From Pedobacter panaciterrae (GTDB lineage: Bacteria > Bacteroidota > Bacteroidia > Sphingobacteriales > Sphingobacteriaceae): DNA of 64,000 nucleotides. The DNA lies in the NCBI RefSeq assembly GCF_013204795.1, contig NZ_JABMKW010000016.1, forward strand, positions 310,001 to 374,000, given 5' to 3'. The notes under the pieces are model-generated. The model was not told the DNA's origin, ran no database searches, and saw only the letters and a program-made list of their open reading frames with translations. Both the position numbers and the translations under genes were made by a program. Below are positions 43,387 to 52,113 of this stretch, one piece after another. The number at the start of each line of letters is the position of its first letter. Position 1 is the first letter of the stretch.

Positions 43387-44076
43387 ATGAAACTGTTTTC
43401 GATATCTATCCTTTTTCTATTTTCTATTTTTACAAGTACGCAAGTCAAAAACACATCCGACGACTACACATGGTCTAAAGAGGAGCTAAAAATGGCCAAC
43501 ACCGCGGGTAACTCCAGTTACCTTACCGGGGAAGAAAAGGATCTGGTTATCTATATGAATCTGGCGCGTATGGATGGCGAAAAATTCTTTAATACTTATT
43601 TTCAGGATTTTGTGGAGGCACACAACAAAAAAGCCATGAAGTATAGCAACTATGATGAGCTTAAAATAACCACAAGTAATAAGTACTACCGGAGTCTGGC
43701 ACAGCAGATTAGAGCGGTAAAGGATCTTCCAATGCTTTGGCCAGACGAGGCTTTAAGCATAGTAGCAAAACAACATGCAAGGGATATGAACCGCAACAAT
43801 TTTAGCGGGCACAATTCCAGTGACGGAAGGTCGGTTAAAGATAGAATATCAGAGATTTACCCTAAAAGATCCAATGGTGAAAACCTTGCATTTGGTTTTT
43901 CTTCGGGTCTGGACAACATTTGTATGTTATTGCTTGATAAAGGTGTTCCAGATCTTGGACATAGAAAAATGATCTTAAATGATTCCTATGGGTTAAACTA
44001 TATTGGGGTAAGTATTCAACCTCACAAAAAATACGGCTATTGTGCAGTAATTGATTTTGTGGCATTACCCAGGTAG
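43387..44076 (+). CDS. Secreted CAP (SCP/PR-1) domain protein
   Basis: A 229-residue protein with an N-terminal signal (MKLFSISILFLFSIFTSTQ) and a CAP domain from about residue 112. Conserved CAP residues are visible in VAKQHARDMNRNNFSGHNSSDGRSVKDRI, SNGENLAFGF, LDKGVPDLGHRKMIL and YCAVIDFV, with the His/Glu tetrad intact. An N-terminal segment (EEKDLVIYMNLARMDGEKFF) precedes it. Bacterial CAP proteins are secreted; activity is uncertain. It stands alone between divergent and spaced neighbours. Confidence 0.85.
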   Translation: MKLFSISILFLFSIFTSTQVKNTSDDYTWSKEELKMANTAGNSSYLTGEEKDLVIYMNLARMDGEKFFNTYFQDFVEAHNKKAMKYSNYDELKITTSNKYYRSLAQQIRAVKDLPMLWPDEALSIVAKQHARDMNRNNFSGHNSSDGRSVKDRISEIYPKRSNGENLAFGFSSGLDNICMLLLDKGVPDLGHRKMILNDSYGLNYIGVSIQPHKKYGYCAVIDFVALPR

Positions 44077-44153
44077 TTCCTCGTCATCAATATTTCAAAA
44101 AGAACATATCGTAAATTTATTGTTAACAAATCGTTTTCAAAATACTTAGTTTT

Positions 44154-44175
44154 ACTGCCTCTAATTAAAGGCAGT
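44154..44175 (+). promoter_or_regulatory. Hairpin overlapping the ribosome site and TTG start
   Basis: ACTGCCT (44154-44160) pairs with AGGCAGT (44169-44175) across an 8-nt loop. The 3' arm contains the only purine-rich site (AAAGG) and the first base of the TTG start codon of the next gene, so initiation could be restrained. Confidence 0.4.
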
Positions 44176-46103
44176 TGAAAATTAAGAACACAAAAGAGGT
44201 AAATCTTTACCTGGCACTGGCATACCGGTTTTTTATTGTATTGGTTTTATATACGCTTTGCAGATTGGGCTTTTATGCCTTCAACCATAGCTTATTTCAA
44301 GGCATTACTTTCTCTAAATATCTTGTTATCCTATATGGAGGTGTGAAATTTGATGTTTCCGCCCTGCTGTACATTAACCTTATATTTATATTATTACATG
44401 TTATTCCCTTCACTTTCAGGTACAAGGAAGGATATCAAAAGTTCTGCAAATGGCTTTTCATTATCACCAACAGCATAGGTATAATGGCAAACTTTGCCGA
44501 TTTTGCCTATTATAAGTATACCTTAAAGCGTACCACAGCAACAGTTTACAGTCAGTTTAAAAACGAGCAAAACAAGCTTAAACTATTAGGTGACTTTCTT
44601 GTCGACTATTGGTACCTTCTGATCCTTTTTGCGGTGTTTGTGTGGTTATTTATTAAGCTTTACGATCTTATTAAAATTAACAAAGCACCTCGTTTCACCT
44701 GGCCTGTTTATTTATTACATACCGCGCTTATGCTAGGTATAGCGCTAGCCTGCCTTACTGGAATAAGAGGCGGCTGGGGTTTTGGAACTAGGCCAATTAC
44801 ACTTAGTAATGCCGGTGAATTTGTGGATACACCTGATCAGATGAACCTGGTTTTAAATACACCATTTTGCATATTCAGAACACTTAAAGCTTCTAAGTTA
44901 AAACCTGTTCATTTTTATGATGAACAGACATTAAATTCTATTTACAATCCGGTCCACATCCCTACTGATACCGGTAAGTTTAAGCCGCTCAATGTAGTTT
45001 TTCTAATTATTGAAAGTTTAGGGAAAGAGCACGTGGGAAGCCTAAATACTGATCTGGACGGAGGAAAATACAAAGGCTATACTCCTTTTCTTGATTCTTT
45101 GATTTCCCAGAGTTACACCTTCACTCATACCTATGCCAACGGCCGCAAATCTATTGATGCTTTGCCTTCTGTTATTACGGGTGTTCCAAGTATCAGAGAG
45201 CCCTTTATTCTTTCCATCTATTCTGGCAATAAAACTACCAGCATTGCTAAGCTATTAAGTGATAAAGGATATGAGACGGCATTTTTTCATGGTGCCCCAA
45301 ATGGTTCAATGGGTTTTTCATCGTACACCCACCTTGCAGGTATAAAACATTACTTCGGACAAAACGAGTATAAAAACACTGGTGATACCGATGGTACTTG
45401 GGGAATTTGGGATGATCCTTTTATGCAGTACATGGCGCAAACCATGAATACCTTTAAACAGCCGTTCTTTTCAAGTTTCTTTTCTTTATCATCTCATCAT
45501 CCGTTTAGGTTACCGGATGAATACAAAGGCAAGTTTCCTAAAGGCCCTCTTCCGGTACAGGAAATTTTTGGCTATACAGATATGGCTTTGCGCAACTTTT
45601 TTAAAACAGCGTCAACTATGCCTTGGTATAAAAACACCTTGTTTGTCCTTTGTGCAGACCATGCAACTGTTTCTTACTACCCTGAATATCAAACAACACC
45701 AGGATATTTCTCAATCCCAATTGTGTTGTATTATCCGGGCGGAAACTTAAAAGGAAAAGCTGATAAAGTTGTGCAACAGATAGACATCATGCCAACCGTA
45801 TTAAACTATTTACATTACGATAAGCCTTATTTTGCTTTAGGTTTTGATGCATTTAAAGAAGGTAATGATAACTTTGCTGTGAATAATAACGATGGTACTT
45901 TTAGCTTTTACCAGGGCGATTATCTGTTAATTAATGATGGGAAAGAAAATAACGCTTTGTATAATTTAAAAACAGATCGTTTAACAAAAAACAACATTCT
46001 GGAAAAAGAACCGTTAATTGCAGAGAAAATGGAGAAATACCTGAAAGCATTTATCCAGCAATACAATAACAGGATGATTGAAAATAAACTAACAGCAAAC
46101 TAA
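44175..46103 (+). CDS. LtaS-like sulfatase-fold phosphotransferase, membrane-bound
   Basis: A 642-residue protein with five membrane helices (within about 12-195) and an extracytoplasmic alkaline-phosphatase-fold domain. Metal and active-site parts are FLIIESLGKEHVGSL (Glu280), ANGRKSIDALPSVITGVPS (Ser326 at the nucleophile position, where LtaS has Thr), FSLSSHHPFRLP and CADHATVSYY. The start is TTG at 44175; the first in-frame ATG is about 100 codons later and would lose the helices. Gram-negative relatives transfer phosphoglycerol or phosphoethanolamine to glycans or lipids; the acceptor is unknown. The gap to the GtrA gene is 4 nt. Confidence 0.87.
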   Translation: MKIKNTKEVNLYLALAYRFFIVLVLYTLCRLGFYAFNHSLFQGITFSKYLVILYGGVKFDVSALLYINLIFILLHVIPFTFRYKEGYQKFCKWLFIITNSIGIMANFADFAYYKYTLKRTTATVYSQFKNEQNKLKLLGDFLVDYWYLLILFAVFVWLFIKLYDLIKINKAPRFTWPVYLLHTALMLGIALACLTGIRGGWGFGTRPITLSNAGEFVDTPDQMNLVLNTPFCIFRTLKASKLKPVHFYDEQTLNSIYNPVHIPTDTGKFKPLNVVFLIIESLGKEHVGSLNTDLDGGKYKGYTPFLDSLISQSYTFTHTYANGRKSIDALPSVITGVPSIREPFILSIYSGNKTTSIAKLLSDKGYETAFFHGAPNGSMGFSSYTHLAGIKHYFGQNEYKNTGDTDGTWGIWDDPFMQYMAQTMNTFKQPFFSSFFSLSSHHPFRLPDEYKGKFPKGPLPVQEIFGYTDMALRNFFKTASTMPWYKNTLFVLCADHATVSYYPEYQTTPGYFSIPIVLYYPGGNLKGKADKVVQQIDIMPTVLNYLHYDKPYFALGFDAFKEGNDNFAVNNNDGTFSFYQGDYLLINDGKENNALYNLKTDRLTKNNILEKEPLIAEKMEKYLKAFIQQYNNRMIENKLTAN

Positions 46104-46107
46104 TTGC

Positions 46108-46590
46108 ATGAGGAAAGCCTTATTAAAAATAATAGATTTCTTTTATCCTCCATTCTCTCGCTGGCTACCCATTCATACATTCAGATACATGGTGTCTGGC
46201 GGCACCACTGCAGCCACTGGAATTGTAGTATATTATATTTGCTATAACTGGGTATTACATCAAAAAGATGTTCATCTCTCTATACCTTTCTTTCCGAACC
46301 TAATTACTGCGCCAACAGCAGCTTTGGCCATAGAATCTGTAATTACTTTCTTTATTGGTTTTATATTAAATAAGTATTTGATTTTTACAAAATCAGACTT
46401 AAAAGGACGGATCCAGTTGTTTAGATATGGATCTGTAGTAGCTACAAATATTCTGCTCAACTATGCCCTGCTTAAGGTGTTTTTATCTTTCGGATTTTAC
46501 CCAACTATTTCTAAGATTATTATTACCACTATTCTAACTGTTTTCAGTTATTTTTCTCAAAAACACTTTTCGTTTAAAGTAAAAAAGTAG
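46108..46590 (+). CDS. GtrA-family membrane protein
   Basis: A 160-residue protein with four membrane helices of the GtrA fold: HTFRYMVSGGTTAATGIVVYYICYN at the start and FFIGFILNKYLIFTKSDLKGR in the middle, ending YFSQKHFSFKVKK. GtrA proteins help move lipid-linked sugars across the inner membrane. It directly follows the LtaS-like gene with a 4-nt gap, which points to joint work on an envelope glycan. That joint role is inference. Confidence 0.88.
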   Translation: MRKALLKIIDFFYPPFSRWLPIHTFRYMVSGGTTAATGIVVYYICYNWVLHQKDVHLSIPFFPNLITAPTAALAIESVITFFIGFILNKYLIFTKSDLKGRIQLFRYGSVVATNILLNYALLKVFLSFGFYPTISKIIITTILTVFSYFSQKHFSFKVKK

Positions 46591-46675
46591 TTCGCTGTGT
46601 CTATAATCCAATTAATTTTACTTGTTTAAAGCCTGTTATAGCCTTAACTTAGACGCTTCATATTCAATTTTAGAA

Positions 46676-48463
46676 ATGAGCGATTTTAATGACTTTAATA
46701 ATCCACAAGTAGCTAAGTTGCCAACGCATCTAAAGCAATTTATTGTAGAGCAACATTACGAAAGATATACGCCAGTTGATCAGGCAGTATGGAGGTATGT
46801 GATGCGTCAAAATTATAGCTATTTAAAACATGTTGCTTATTATCCATATATAAAGGGCTTACAACGGGCAGGTCTTAGTATTGAACATATTCCTGATTTG
46901 CAAAACATGAACGACAATCTTGGCAAAATAGGCTGGGGTGCAGTTACTGTGGATGGATTTATTCCACCTTCGGCATTCATGGAATATCAGGCATACCGTG
47001 TACTTGTTATTGCAGCCGATATCCGTCAGATTAATCATATAGAATATACTCCTGCTCCCGATATTATTCATGAGTCGGCAGGTCATGCACCAATTATTGC
47101 GGATACTGATTATAATAATTACCTAAGTTATTTCGGCTCTATTGGTGCCAAGGCGATGTTCTCTTCAAAAGATTTTGAGTTGTACGAAGCTATACGACAC
47201 CTCTCTATATTAAAAGAGGCTGCCGATGTTCAGGAACAGGAAATTGCAAGGGCTGAACAGCGCTTACAACAAATCTCTGAGGATATGGGCGAGCCTTCAG
47301 AAATGGCTTTATTGAGCAGATTACATTGGTGGACTGTAGAGTATGGCCTGATAGGCACCTTAGAAAACCCTAAGATTTACGGGGCTGGCCTGCTATCATC
47401 AATTGGAGAAAGCTCCTCGTGCATGAAGCCTGATGTAAAAAAATTATGGTATAATAAAGACACCATAAATTACGCATACGACATTACTAAGCCACAGCCT
47501 CAATTATTTGTAACCGAAACTTTCCAAAATCTGATTGATGTTTTGGAAGATTTTGCAGATACAATGGCATTCAGGCGCGGAGGTTCAGAAAGTATTGTTA
47601 AAGCTATTGAATGTAAAAACCCGGCAACTGCTGTTTACAGTTCTGGTTTACAGGTAACTGGAGTATTTACAGATATGGGTGTCGATCAGAATGATGAGCT
47701 TACGTTTATAAAAACCACCGGACCATCGGCCCTTGCTTTTGAAGGTCAACAACTTGAAGATCATGGCAAATTTCATCACAAAGATGGTTTCTCATCGCCG
47801 GTAGGTAAACTGAAGGGAATGGATACGCCGCTGGAAGATATGGACACATTTCAATTATTGAAATGCGGTATCAAGCCTTTTAATCTGGCCATCCTGGAGT
47901 TTGAAAGTGGTATTTCTGTAAAAGGTATTGTTAAGATCATCCATCAGAAAAATAAAAAAACTTTCCTTATCAGGTTTGAAGATTGTACAGTTAAGGAAAG
48001 TAACGGAAATATACTTTTCCAACCAGACTGGGGCGTATACGACATGGCTGTTGGTGCGACCATTGTTTCTGTATTTAATGGTGCGGCAGATAAAGGTTCT
48101 TATGAGGAAATTACACATGTGAGCGATAAGCACACTCATAAAGTAAGTTACGACGAGAATACACAAAAGCTTCATGACATCTATAAAAGCATGCGTTTGA
48201 TAAGAGAGAACGAGGCAGGCTTTGAGCAATTACCTGTTTTGTTTGAAAAAATAAAGACAGAACATCGCCAGGATTGGCTTTCCGCACTTGAAATGCTTGA
48301 AATTTTACACCATAAAAAACTTTTCCCTGAATTGGAAAAAGAGGTCCGCAATTATTTAGAGCTTAAGTCTGAGAACGAAGCTGAACATAAAAAACTGATT
48401 AATGATGGATTACATGTAATCGAAAATCCCATTAGTCAATTAATCACTGAAGAAGATAATTAA
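46676..48463 (+). CDS. Aromatic amino acid hydroxylase (phenylalanine 4-monooxygenase type)
   Basis: 595 residues from the ATG at 46676 (MSDFNDFNNPQ); an upstream in-frame TTG at 46622 is unlikely. The iron site is DIIHESAGHAPIIAD (His132, His137) with the third ligand Glu222 in WWTVEYGLIG, and PKIYGAGLLSSIGES lines the pterin pocket. The core occupies about 30-330. A C-terminal extension of roughly 260 residues is typical of the long bacterial form. It should convert Phe to Tyr using a pterin and O2, feeding the catabolic genes downstream. It overlaps the next SDR gene by one base. Confidence 0.9.
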   Translation: MSDFNDFNNPQVAKLPTHLKQFIVEQHYERYTPVDQAVWRYVMRQNYSYLKHVAYYPYIKGLQRAGLSIEHIPDLQNMNDNLGKIGWGAVTVDGFIPPSAFMEYQAYRVLVIAADIRQINHIEYTPAPDIIHESAGHAPIIADTDYNNYLSYFGSIGAKAMFSSKDFELYEAIRHLSILKEAADVQEQEIARAEQRLQQISEDMGEPSEMALLSRLHWWTVEYGLIGTLENPKIYGAGLLSSIGESSSCMKPDVKKLWYNKDTINYAYDITKPQPQLFVTETFQNLIDVLEDFADTMAFRRGGSESIVKAIECKNPATAVYSSGLQVTGVFTDMGVDQNDELTFIKTTGPSALAFEGQQLEDHGKFHHKDGFSSPVGKLKGMDTPLEDMDTFQLLKCGIKPFNLAILEFESGISVKGIVKIIHQKNKKTFLIRFEDCTVKESNGNILFQPDWGVYDMAVGATIVSVFNGAADKGSYEEITHVSDKHTHKVSYDENTQKLHDIYKSMRLIRENEAGFEQLPVLFEKIKTEHRQDWLSALEMLEILHHKKLFPELEKEVRNYLELKSENEAEHKKLINDGLHVIENPISQLITEEDN

Positions 48464-49164
48464 TGAATATAGTATTAACCGGTGCAAGCAGCGGAATTGG
48501 TTTTGAAGCCGCTTTAGAATTTACATTAAGTAGTGAGAACAAGGTAGTATGCATTGCCCGGTCTTCTGATAAGTTACGTAAACTTTTGGAAATAGCAAAA
48601 GGCATTAATCCTGATTGTACACTGCTGCCCGTAGAGTTTGATATTGTAAATGATGACTATGCGGCCCTAATCCCCTTTTTAAAAGAAAGACTTGGCAAGG
48701 TTGATATTCTAATAAATAATGCTGGCGCATTAATTAATAAACCATTTCTGGAAACTACTCATGCTGATCTTTATGAGATGTTTGAAAGCAATGTTGTGGG
48801 GCATTTTAGTATGATCCAAAACCTAATTCCTTTGATGGGTGAGAGTAGTCATATCGTAAACATTGGCAGTATGGGTGGGTTCCAGGGAAGTGTTAAATTT
48901 CCGGGGCTTTCGGCCTATTCTTCGAGCAAATCTGCTTTACATACTTTAACTGAATGCCTGGCATTTGAACTGGCAGAAACTGGTATTAAGGTAAACTGCC
49001 TGGCTCTTGGTTCTGCGCAAACAGAGATGCTTGAGCAAGCATTCCCGGGTTACCAATCGCCGGTTTTAGCTTTCGAAATGGGTAAATATGTCGCTGATTT
49101 TGCCAGAACAGGACATAAATTTTTTAACGGAAAAGTAATTCCTGTTGCGGTAACAACGCCATAA
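48463..49164 (+). CDS. Short-chain dehydrogenase/reductase (SDR) coupled to the hydroxylase
   Basis: A 233-residue classical SDR: TGASSGIG (6-13), NNAG (85-88), catalytic Ser136, Tyr152 and Lys156 in YSSSKSAL. The ATG overlaps the stop of the aromatic amino acid hydroxylase (TAATG), so translation is coupled. Quinonoid dihydropteridine reductase in animals is an SDR; a pterin-recycling role here is therefore attractive but unproven. The residue pattern alone does not identify the substrate. Confidence 0.88.
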   Translation: MNIVLTGASSGIGFEAALEFTLSSENKVVCIARSSDKLRKLLEIAKGINPDCTLLPVEFDIVNDDYAALIPFLKERLGKVDILINNAGALINKPFLETTHADLYEMFESNVVGHFSMIQNLIPLMGESSHIVNIGSMGGFQGSVKFPGLSAYSSSKSALHTLTECLAFELAETGIKVNCLALGSAQTEMLEQAFPGYQSPVLAFEMGKYVADFARTGHKFFNGKVIPVAVTTP

Positions 49165-49226
49165 TCAACAACTTATCAACATTTTTAGGGTTCAAAGATA
49201 ATTTTAATATCTTTAACCCTATTGAT

Positions 49227-49769
49227 ATGAAGAAAACCATTATTCTATTCAGTGTAATACTTTTAAGTTTTACGGCAGCTAAGTCGCAAACTTCTATACC
49301 CGTTCAATTTCAGGAACTGGTGCATAAGCTTAGCCAGGAAGTACCAGATCAGGATAAGAAATCAGCAATCAATGCTTCGCCAAATCGCTTATTGGAATTT
49401 GCAAGATCTATGCTTGGTATCCGGTACCGCTCGGCTTCCAGTAGTCCTAGCAAAGGTTTTGACTGCTCCGGCTTTGTCAATTACGTTTTCAGCAATTTTG
49501 GTTTTAAAGTGCCTCGTTCATCCAGAGAATTTGCAACAAGTGGTGAAGCCAAAAAGCTAGAGGACGCAAAAATTGGAGATGTAATCCTGTTCACCGGAAC
49601 GAATAGCAGATCAAGAACCCCCGGCCATGTTGGGATTATCTATTCTATAGATGGAGATGAAATCAAATTCATTCATTCTTCTTCGGGAAAGAAAAGAGGA
49701 GTAACGATTACCAGTCTGGATGATGGTTTTTACAAAAAACGTTTTATAAAAGTAATCAGTATCCTATAG
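49227..49769 (+). CDS. NlpC/P60 (C40) peptidoglycan peptidase
   Basis: A 180-residue secreted peptidase: signal MKKTIILFSVILLSFTAAKSQ, then an NlpC/P60 domain with the catalytic Cys80 in GFDCSGFVNYVF, a His in PGHVGIIYS and a third polar residue His in FIHSSS. It likely cuts D-Glu-to-diamino-acid links in peptidoglycan stems. A 34-nt hairpin (49187-49220) lies in the upstream gap. Its stop codon and that of the opposite flavin reductase share the palindrome CTATAG. Confidence 0.92.
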   Translation: MKKTIILFSVILLSFTAAKSQTSIPVQFQELVHKLSQEVPDQDKKSAINASPNRLLEFARSMLGIRYRSASSSPSKGFDCSGFVNYVFSNFGFKVPRSSREFATSGEAKKLEDAKIGDVILFTGTNSRSRTPGHVGIIYSIDGDEIKFIHSSSGKKRGVTITSLDDGFYKKRFIKVISIL

Positions 49770-50651
49770 CAATACTATCTTTAGCGCGTCGTTCACCTTG
49801 CCCTGCGCCAGCCACTCTTTAGCAAGTTCATGGAGCTCACGTTCACGATTATTAGCATCACCAATAGTTGCGTCTAAAATCTCCTTAACATCTGGTACAT
49901 TTCTGAATGCGTCAATTTCATCGTCAGTTGGTAAATGTTCCATATTACCAAGTTTCCCTAGGTCGTTACCCGTTAATACAGTTGAATTACGAACTGCTTT
50001 AGGTAATGCGTCCACACCTATTCCAAGTGTTGTTAATGGCTTAGCTACTTTAAACAAATTTTCTGGTGTAACCCTGCAATACCAATCGCCCCCTAAACGT
50101 GCTACAAGATCAATTTTCGCCTGATCAATTTTTCCCTCTTCGTCTAATATCTCTTCTTTAATGTGAATTAGCTTTACCTCGGCCAATATAAGGTTCCCTG
50201 CCCCTGGATTTTCTCCCAGGTGAATTACTTCCCTGACCACACATTCCATCTGCACAGGAGCCTCTGCAACCCTTGGTGGCTTAACCAATTGTGAAGGGAG
50301 CATAGTAAACCCGGCCTTTTCAAATTCATTTATTCCTTTTGGGTATTCAGTACTCGCTAAACTGGTTTGCTGTACCATAGGATAATTTACAATATTAATA
50401 ACACACTCCTTAACCTCTAATATGTTTTCGAGTGTATGTTTGGTTGTATTGTCCCGTACCCTTCTTGCCGGAGAAAATATACACAATGGCGGGTTGGTAC
50501 TAAACATATTAAAAAAACTAAAGGGGCTCAAATTAATATTTCCAGCCTGATCGATAGTTGTGGCAAAACAAATTGGTCTTGGTGCAATTGCATATTGCAT
50601 ATAGTTCTGCAATTGCAAAGGGCTTAAATCGGAAGTATTGAGGGTTAGCAT
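49764..50651 (-). CDS. Flavin reductase family protein with C-terminal extension
   Basis: A 295-residue flavin-binding split-barrel protein. The first about 200 residues match flavin reductases (YAIAPRPICFATTIDQAGNINLSPFSFFNMFS, IFSPARRVRDNTTKHT, GENPGAGNLILAEVKLIHI). A roughly 90-residue C-terminal part (from about LTTLGIGVDALPKAVRNS) is extra. It lies among tyrosine-catabolism genes and may supply reduced flavin or serve another step. Its role there is not established from sequence. Confidence 0.82.
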   Translation of the reverse strand: MLTLNTSDLSPLQLQNYMQYAIAPRPICFATTIDQAGNINLSPFSFFNMFSTNPPLCIFSPARRVRDNTTKHTLENILEVKECVINIVNYPMVQQTSLASTEYPKGINEFEKAGFTMLPSQLVKPPRVAEAPVQMECVVREVIHLGENPGAGNLILAEVKLIHIKEEILDEEGKIDQAKIDLVARLGGDWYCRVTPENLFKVAKPLTTLGIGVDALPKAVRNSTVLTGNDLGKLGNMEHLPTDDEIDAFRNVPDVKEILDATIGDANNRERELHELAKEWLAQGKVNDALKIVLL

Positions 50652-50694
50652 AAAGTTATTGATTGATATATGTTATGTCATCACGACAAGAGCC

Positions 50695-50766
50695 CGTCAT
50701 CTCTCCTATCGTCGAGATGACGTAGACATACGAGATGACGTAGACATACGAGATGACGTAGACATA
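50695..50766. repeat. 3 x 18-bp tandem repeat with hairpin, GTCATC-type
   Basis: Three perfect copies of CGAGATGACGTAGACATA at 50713-50730, 50731-50748 and 50749-50766. The first copy also forms a hairpin with CGTCATCTC (50695-50703) against GAGATGACG (50714-50722). The GTCATC/GATGAC core resembles the REP-like elements at 12.9 and 27.4 kb. It lies between the flavin reductase and FAH-family genes, both on the minus strand. Confidence 0.9.
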
Positions 50767-50784
50767 ATAGTCGAAAGGAAATAA

Positions 50785-51783
50785 TTACTTCTTCTTCAAG
50801 GTCAAAATAGAAAAATCGGTATCGACCTTCTTAATGGTATTACTTAAATGACCAAGACCTGTGATTTCCATTTCTACAACATCACCGTCCTGCAGCCATT
50901 GAGGCTTAAAATTTGGGTCATTTAATAATCCTGTACCATTCAATTCAAGAAAACATCCTGTTCCAACAGTACCGGATCCGATTACATCGCCTGGTAAAAT
51001 ATCTACACCATACGCGCAACGTTCAATAATTTCAGCAAAAGTCCAGTCCATATCTGCCATGTTTCCTGCAGACACTTGTTTACCGTTCACGGTACATGTC
51101 ATTTCAAGATTATAAGTATTACCAGTGTGTCCTGATTTAGCTGAGGTTTTGTATTCTAACAACTCATCTGGAGTTACCAGCCATGGTCCTATTACGGTAG
51201 AAAAATCTTTGCCTTTGGCAGGCCCAAGATTTAACAGCATTTCTTCCATTTGTAATGTTCTGGCACTCATATCATTCATAATGGTAAAACCAGCTATATA
51301 ATCATCTGCCTCTGCAGCTGTAATATTTCTTCCTTTTTTGCCTATTACTGCGGCTACTTCCAATTCAAAATCAAGTTTTTGGAAATGATCGGGCATACAT
51401 TCAATTTCGCCGGGACCCTGGATGGCATTATGATTGGTAAAATAAAAGATTGGATATTGGTCAAACTCCGCAATCATATCAACTTTACGATTTCTTCGGG
51501 CAGCAGCTACATGCTGACGAAATGCATAACCATCTCTGCACGAGGCTGGATGAGGTACCGGAGCAAGCAATTCAAAAAAAGCTTCCTGCTTTGGTGACAG
51601 CTCTCCTGATTTGATCTGACTATCAACTTTTTTTGCACGGTCCATCAAAACTTCACCACCTTGCAAAAAGGCATTCATCTCATCAGGCAATTGTTTATCG
51701 CATGAATTTAAATTGTAAATGTGTCCGTTTACAAAAACACCAAGGTGTTCTCTGTCTTCTGTTTTATAGGATACCAGTTTCAT
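50785..51783 (-). CDS. Fumarylacetoacetate hydrolase family protein
   Basis: A 332-residue FAH-fold hydrolase with the metal-ligand and catalytic segments FELEVAAVIG, YIAGFTIMNDMSARTLQ, LNLGPAKGKDFSTVIGPWLVT and DVIGSGTVGTGCFLELNG. Next to homogentisate dioxygenase it most likely cleaves fumarylacetoacetate to fumarate and acetoacetate, the last step of tyrosine breakdown. True eukaryotic fumarylacetoacetase is longer (about 420 residues), so this is the short bacterial form. Divergent from hmgA. Confidence 0.88.
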   Translation of the reverse strand: MKLVSYKTEDREHLGVFVNGHIYNLNSCDKQLPDEMNAFLQGGEVLMDRAKKVDSQIKSGELSPKQEAFFELLAPVPHPASCRDGYAFRQHVAAARRNRKVDMIAEFDQYPIFYFTNHNAIQGPGEIECMPDHFQKLDFELEVAAVIGKKGRNITAAEADDYIAGFTIMNDMSARTLQMEEMLLNLGPAKGKDFSTVIGPWLVTPDELLEYKTSAKSGHTGNTYNLEMTCTVNGKQVSAGNMADMDWTFAEIIERCAYGVDILPGDVIGSGTVGTGCFLELNGTGLLNDPNFKPQWLQDGDVVEMEITGLGHLSNTIKKVDTDFSILTLKKK

Positions 51784-51809
51784 ATGATCAATAGTTTTTT
51801 GTAGTTATT

Positions 51810-51817
51810 CAAATCTA
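51810..51817 (-). promoter_or_regulatory. Candidate -7 promoter box of the FAH gene
   Basis: Minus-strand TAGATTTG matches TAnnTTTG, about 26 nt upstream of the ATG. Confidence 0.4.
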
Positions 51818-52052
51818 TATAAAAAATAAGGCAAACAGACTAAATAATTTTCGCAGAGAATTATCGCCTACAATTTGTTGATTAGCAGATTAAATACTTA
51901 ATTTAGCCACCGCAAAAGAAAAATGATACAAAGCAATTTTATATATCAGAGTCAGATAGCCAGGCAAGCATTGGCTTCATTTAGATATGCCATGCTTTCC
52001 AAAATCATTTTCGCGCAATATTCCCTTTAAGCTCCAAACCATCCTGCTTTAT

Positions 52053-52075
52053 TTAAAACGTTTTGCACGTTTTAA
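52053..52075. promoter_or_regulatory. Inverted repeat, candidate operator upstream of hmgA
   Basis: TTAAAACG (52053-52060) and CGTTTTAA (52068-52075) form an 8-bp inverted repeat with a 7-bp spacer, 38 nt before the hmgA ATG. The spacing and symmetry fit a dimeric repressor or activator. No regulator gene is adjacent. Confidence 0.45.
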
Positions 52076-52113
52076 TCGTTATTAAATTACATTTTAACCA
52101 AATACCTACTGCT

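Larger units (their letters stand above)
51784..52113. other. Divergent control region of FAH and hmgA
   Basis: A 330-bp gap between divergent catabolic genes. It holds the FAH-side TAGATTTG box (51810-51817) and the inverted repeat at 52053-52075. A 35-codon frame (51923-52030) has no supporting features. Confidence 0.6.

Noticed and set aside
47855..48229. 124-codon minus-strand frame inside the aromatic amino acid hydroxylase
   Set aside because: Antisense shadow of a real gene; low-complexity hydrophobic content with no start context.
50713..50766. CRISPR-like array
   Set aside because: Three direct repeats with no spacers between them and no cas genes; a tandem repeat.
51923..52030. 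35-codon frame between FAH and hmgA
   Set aside because: Short, no conserved look, no ribosome site; probably chance.
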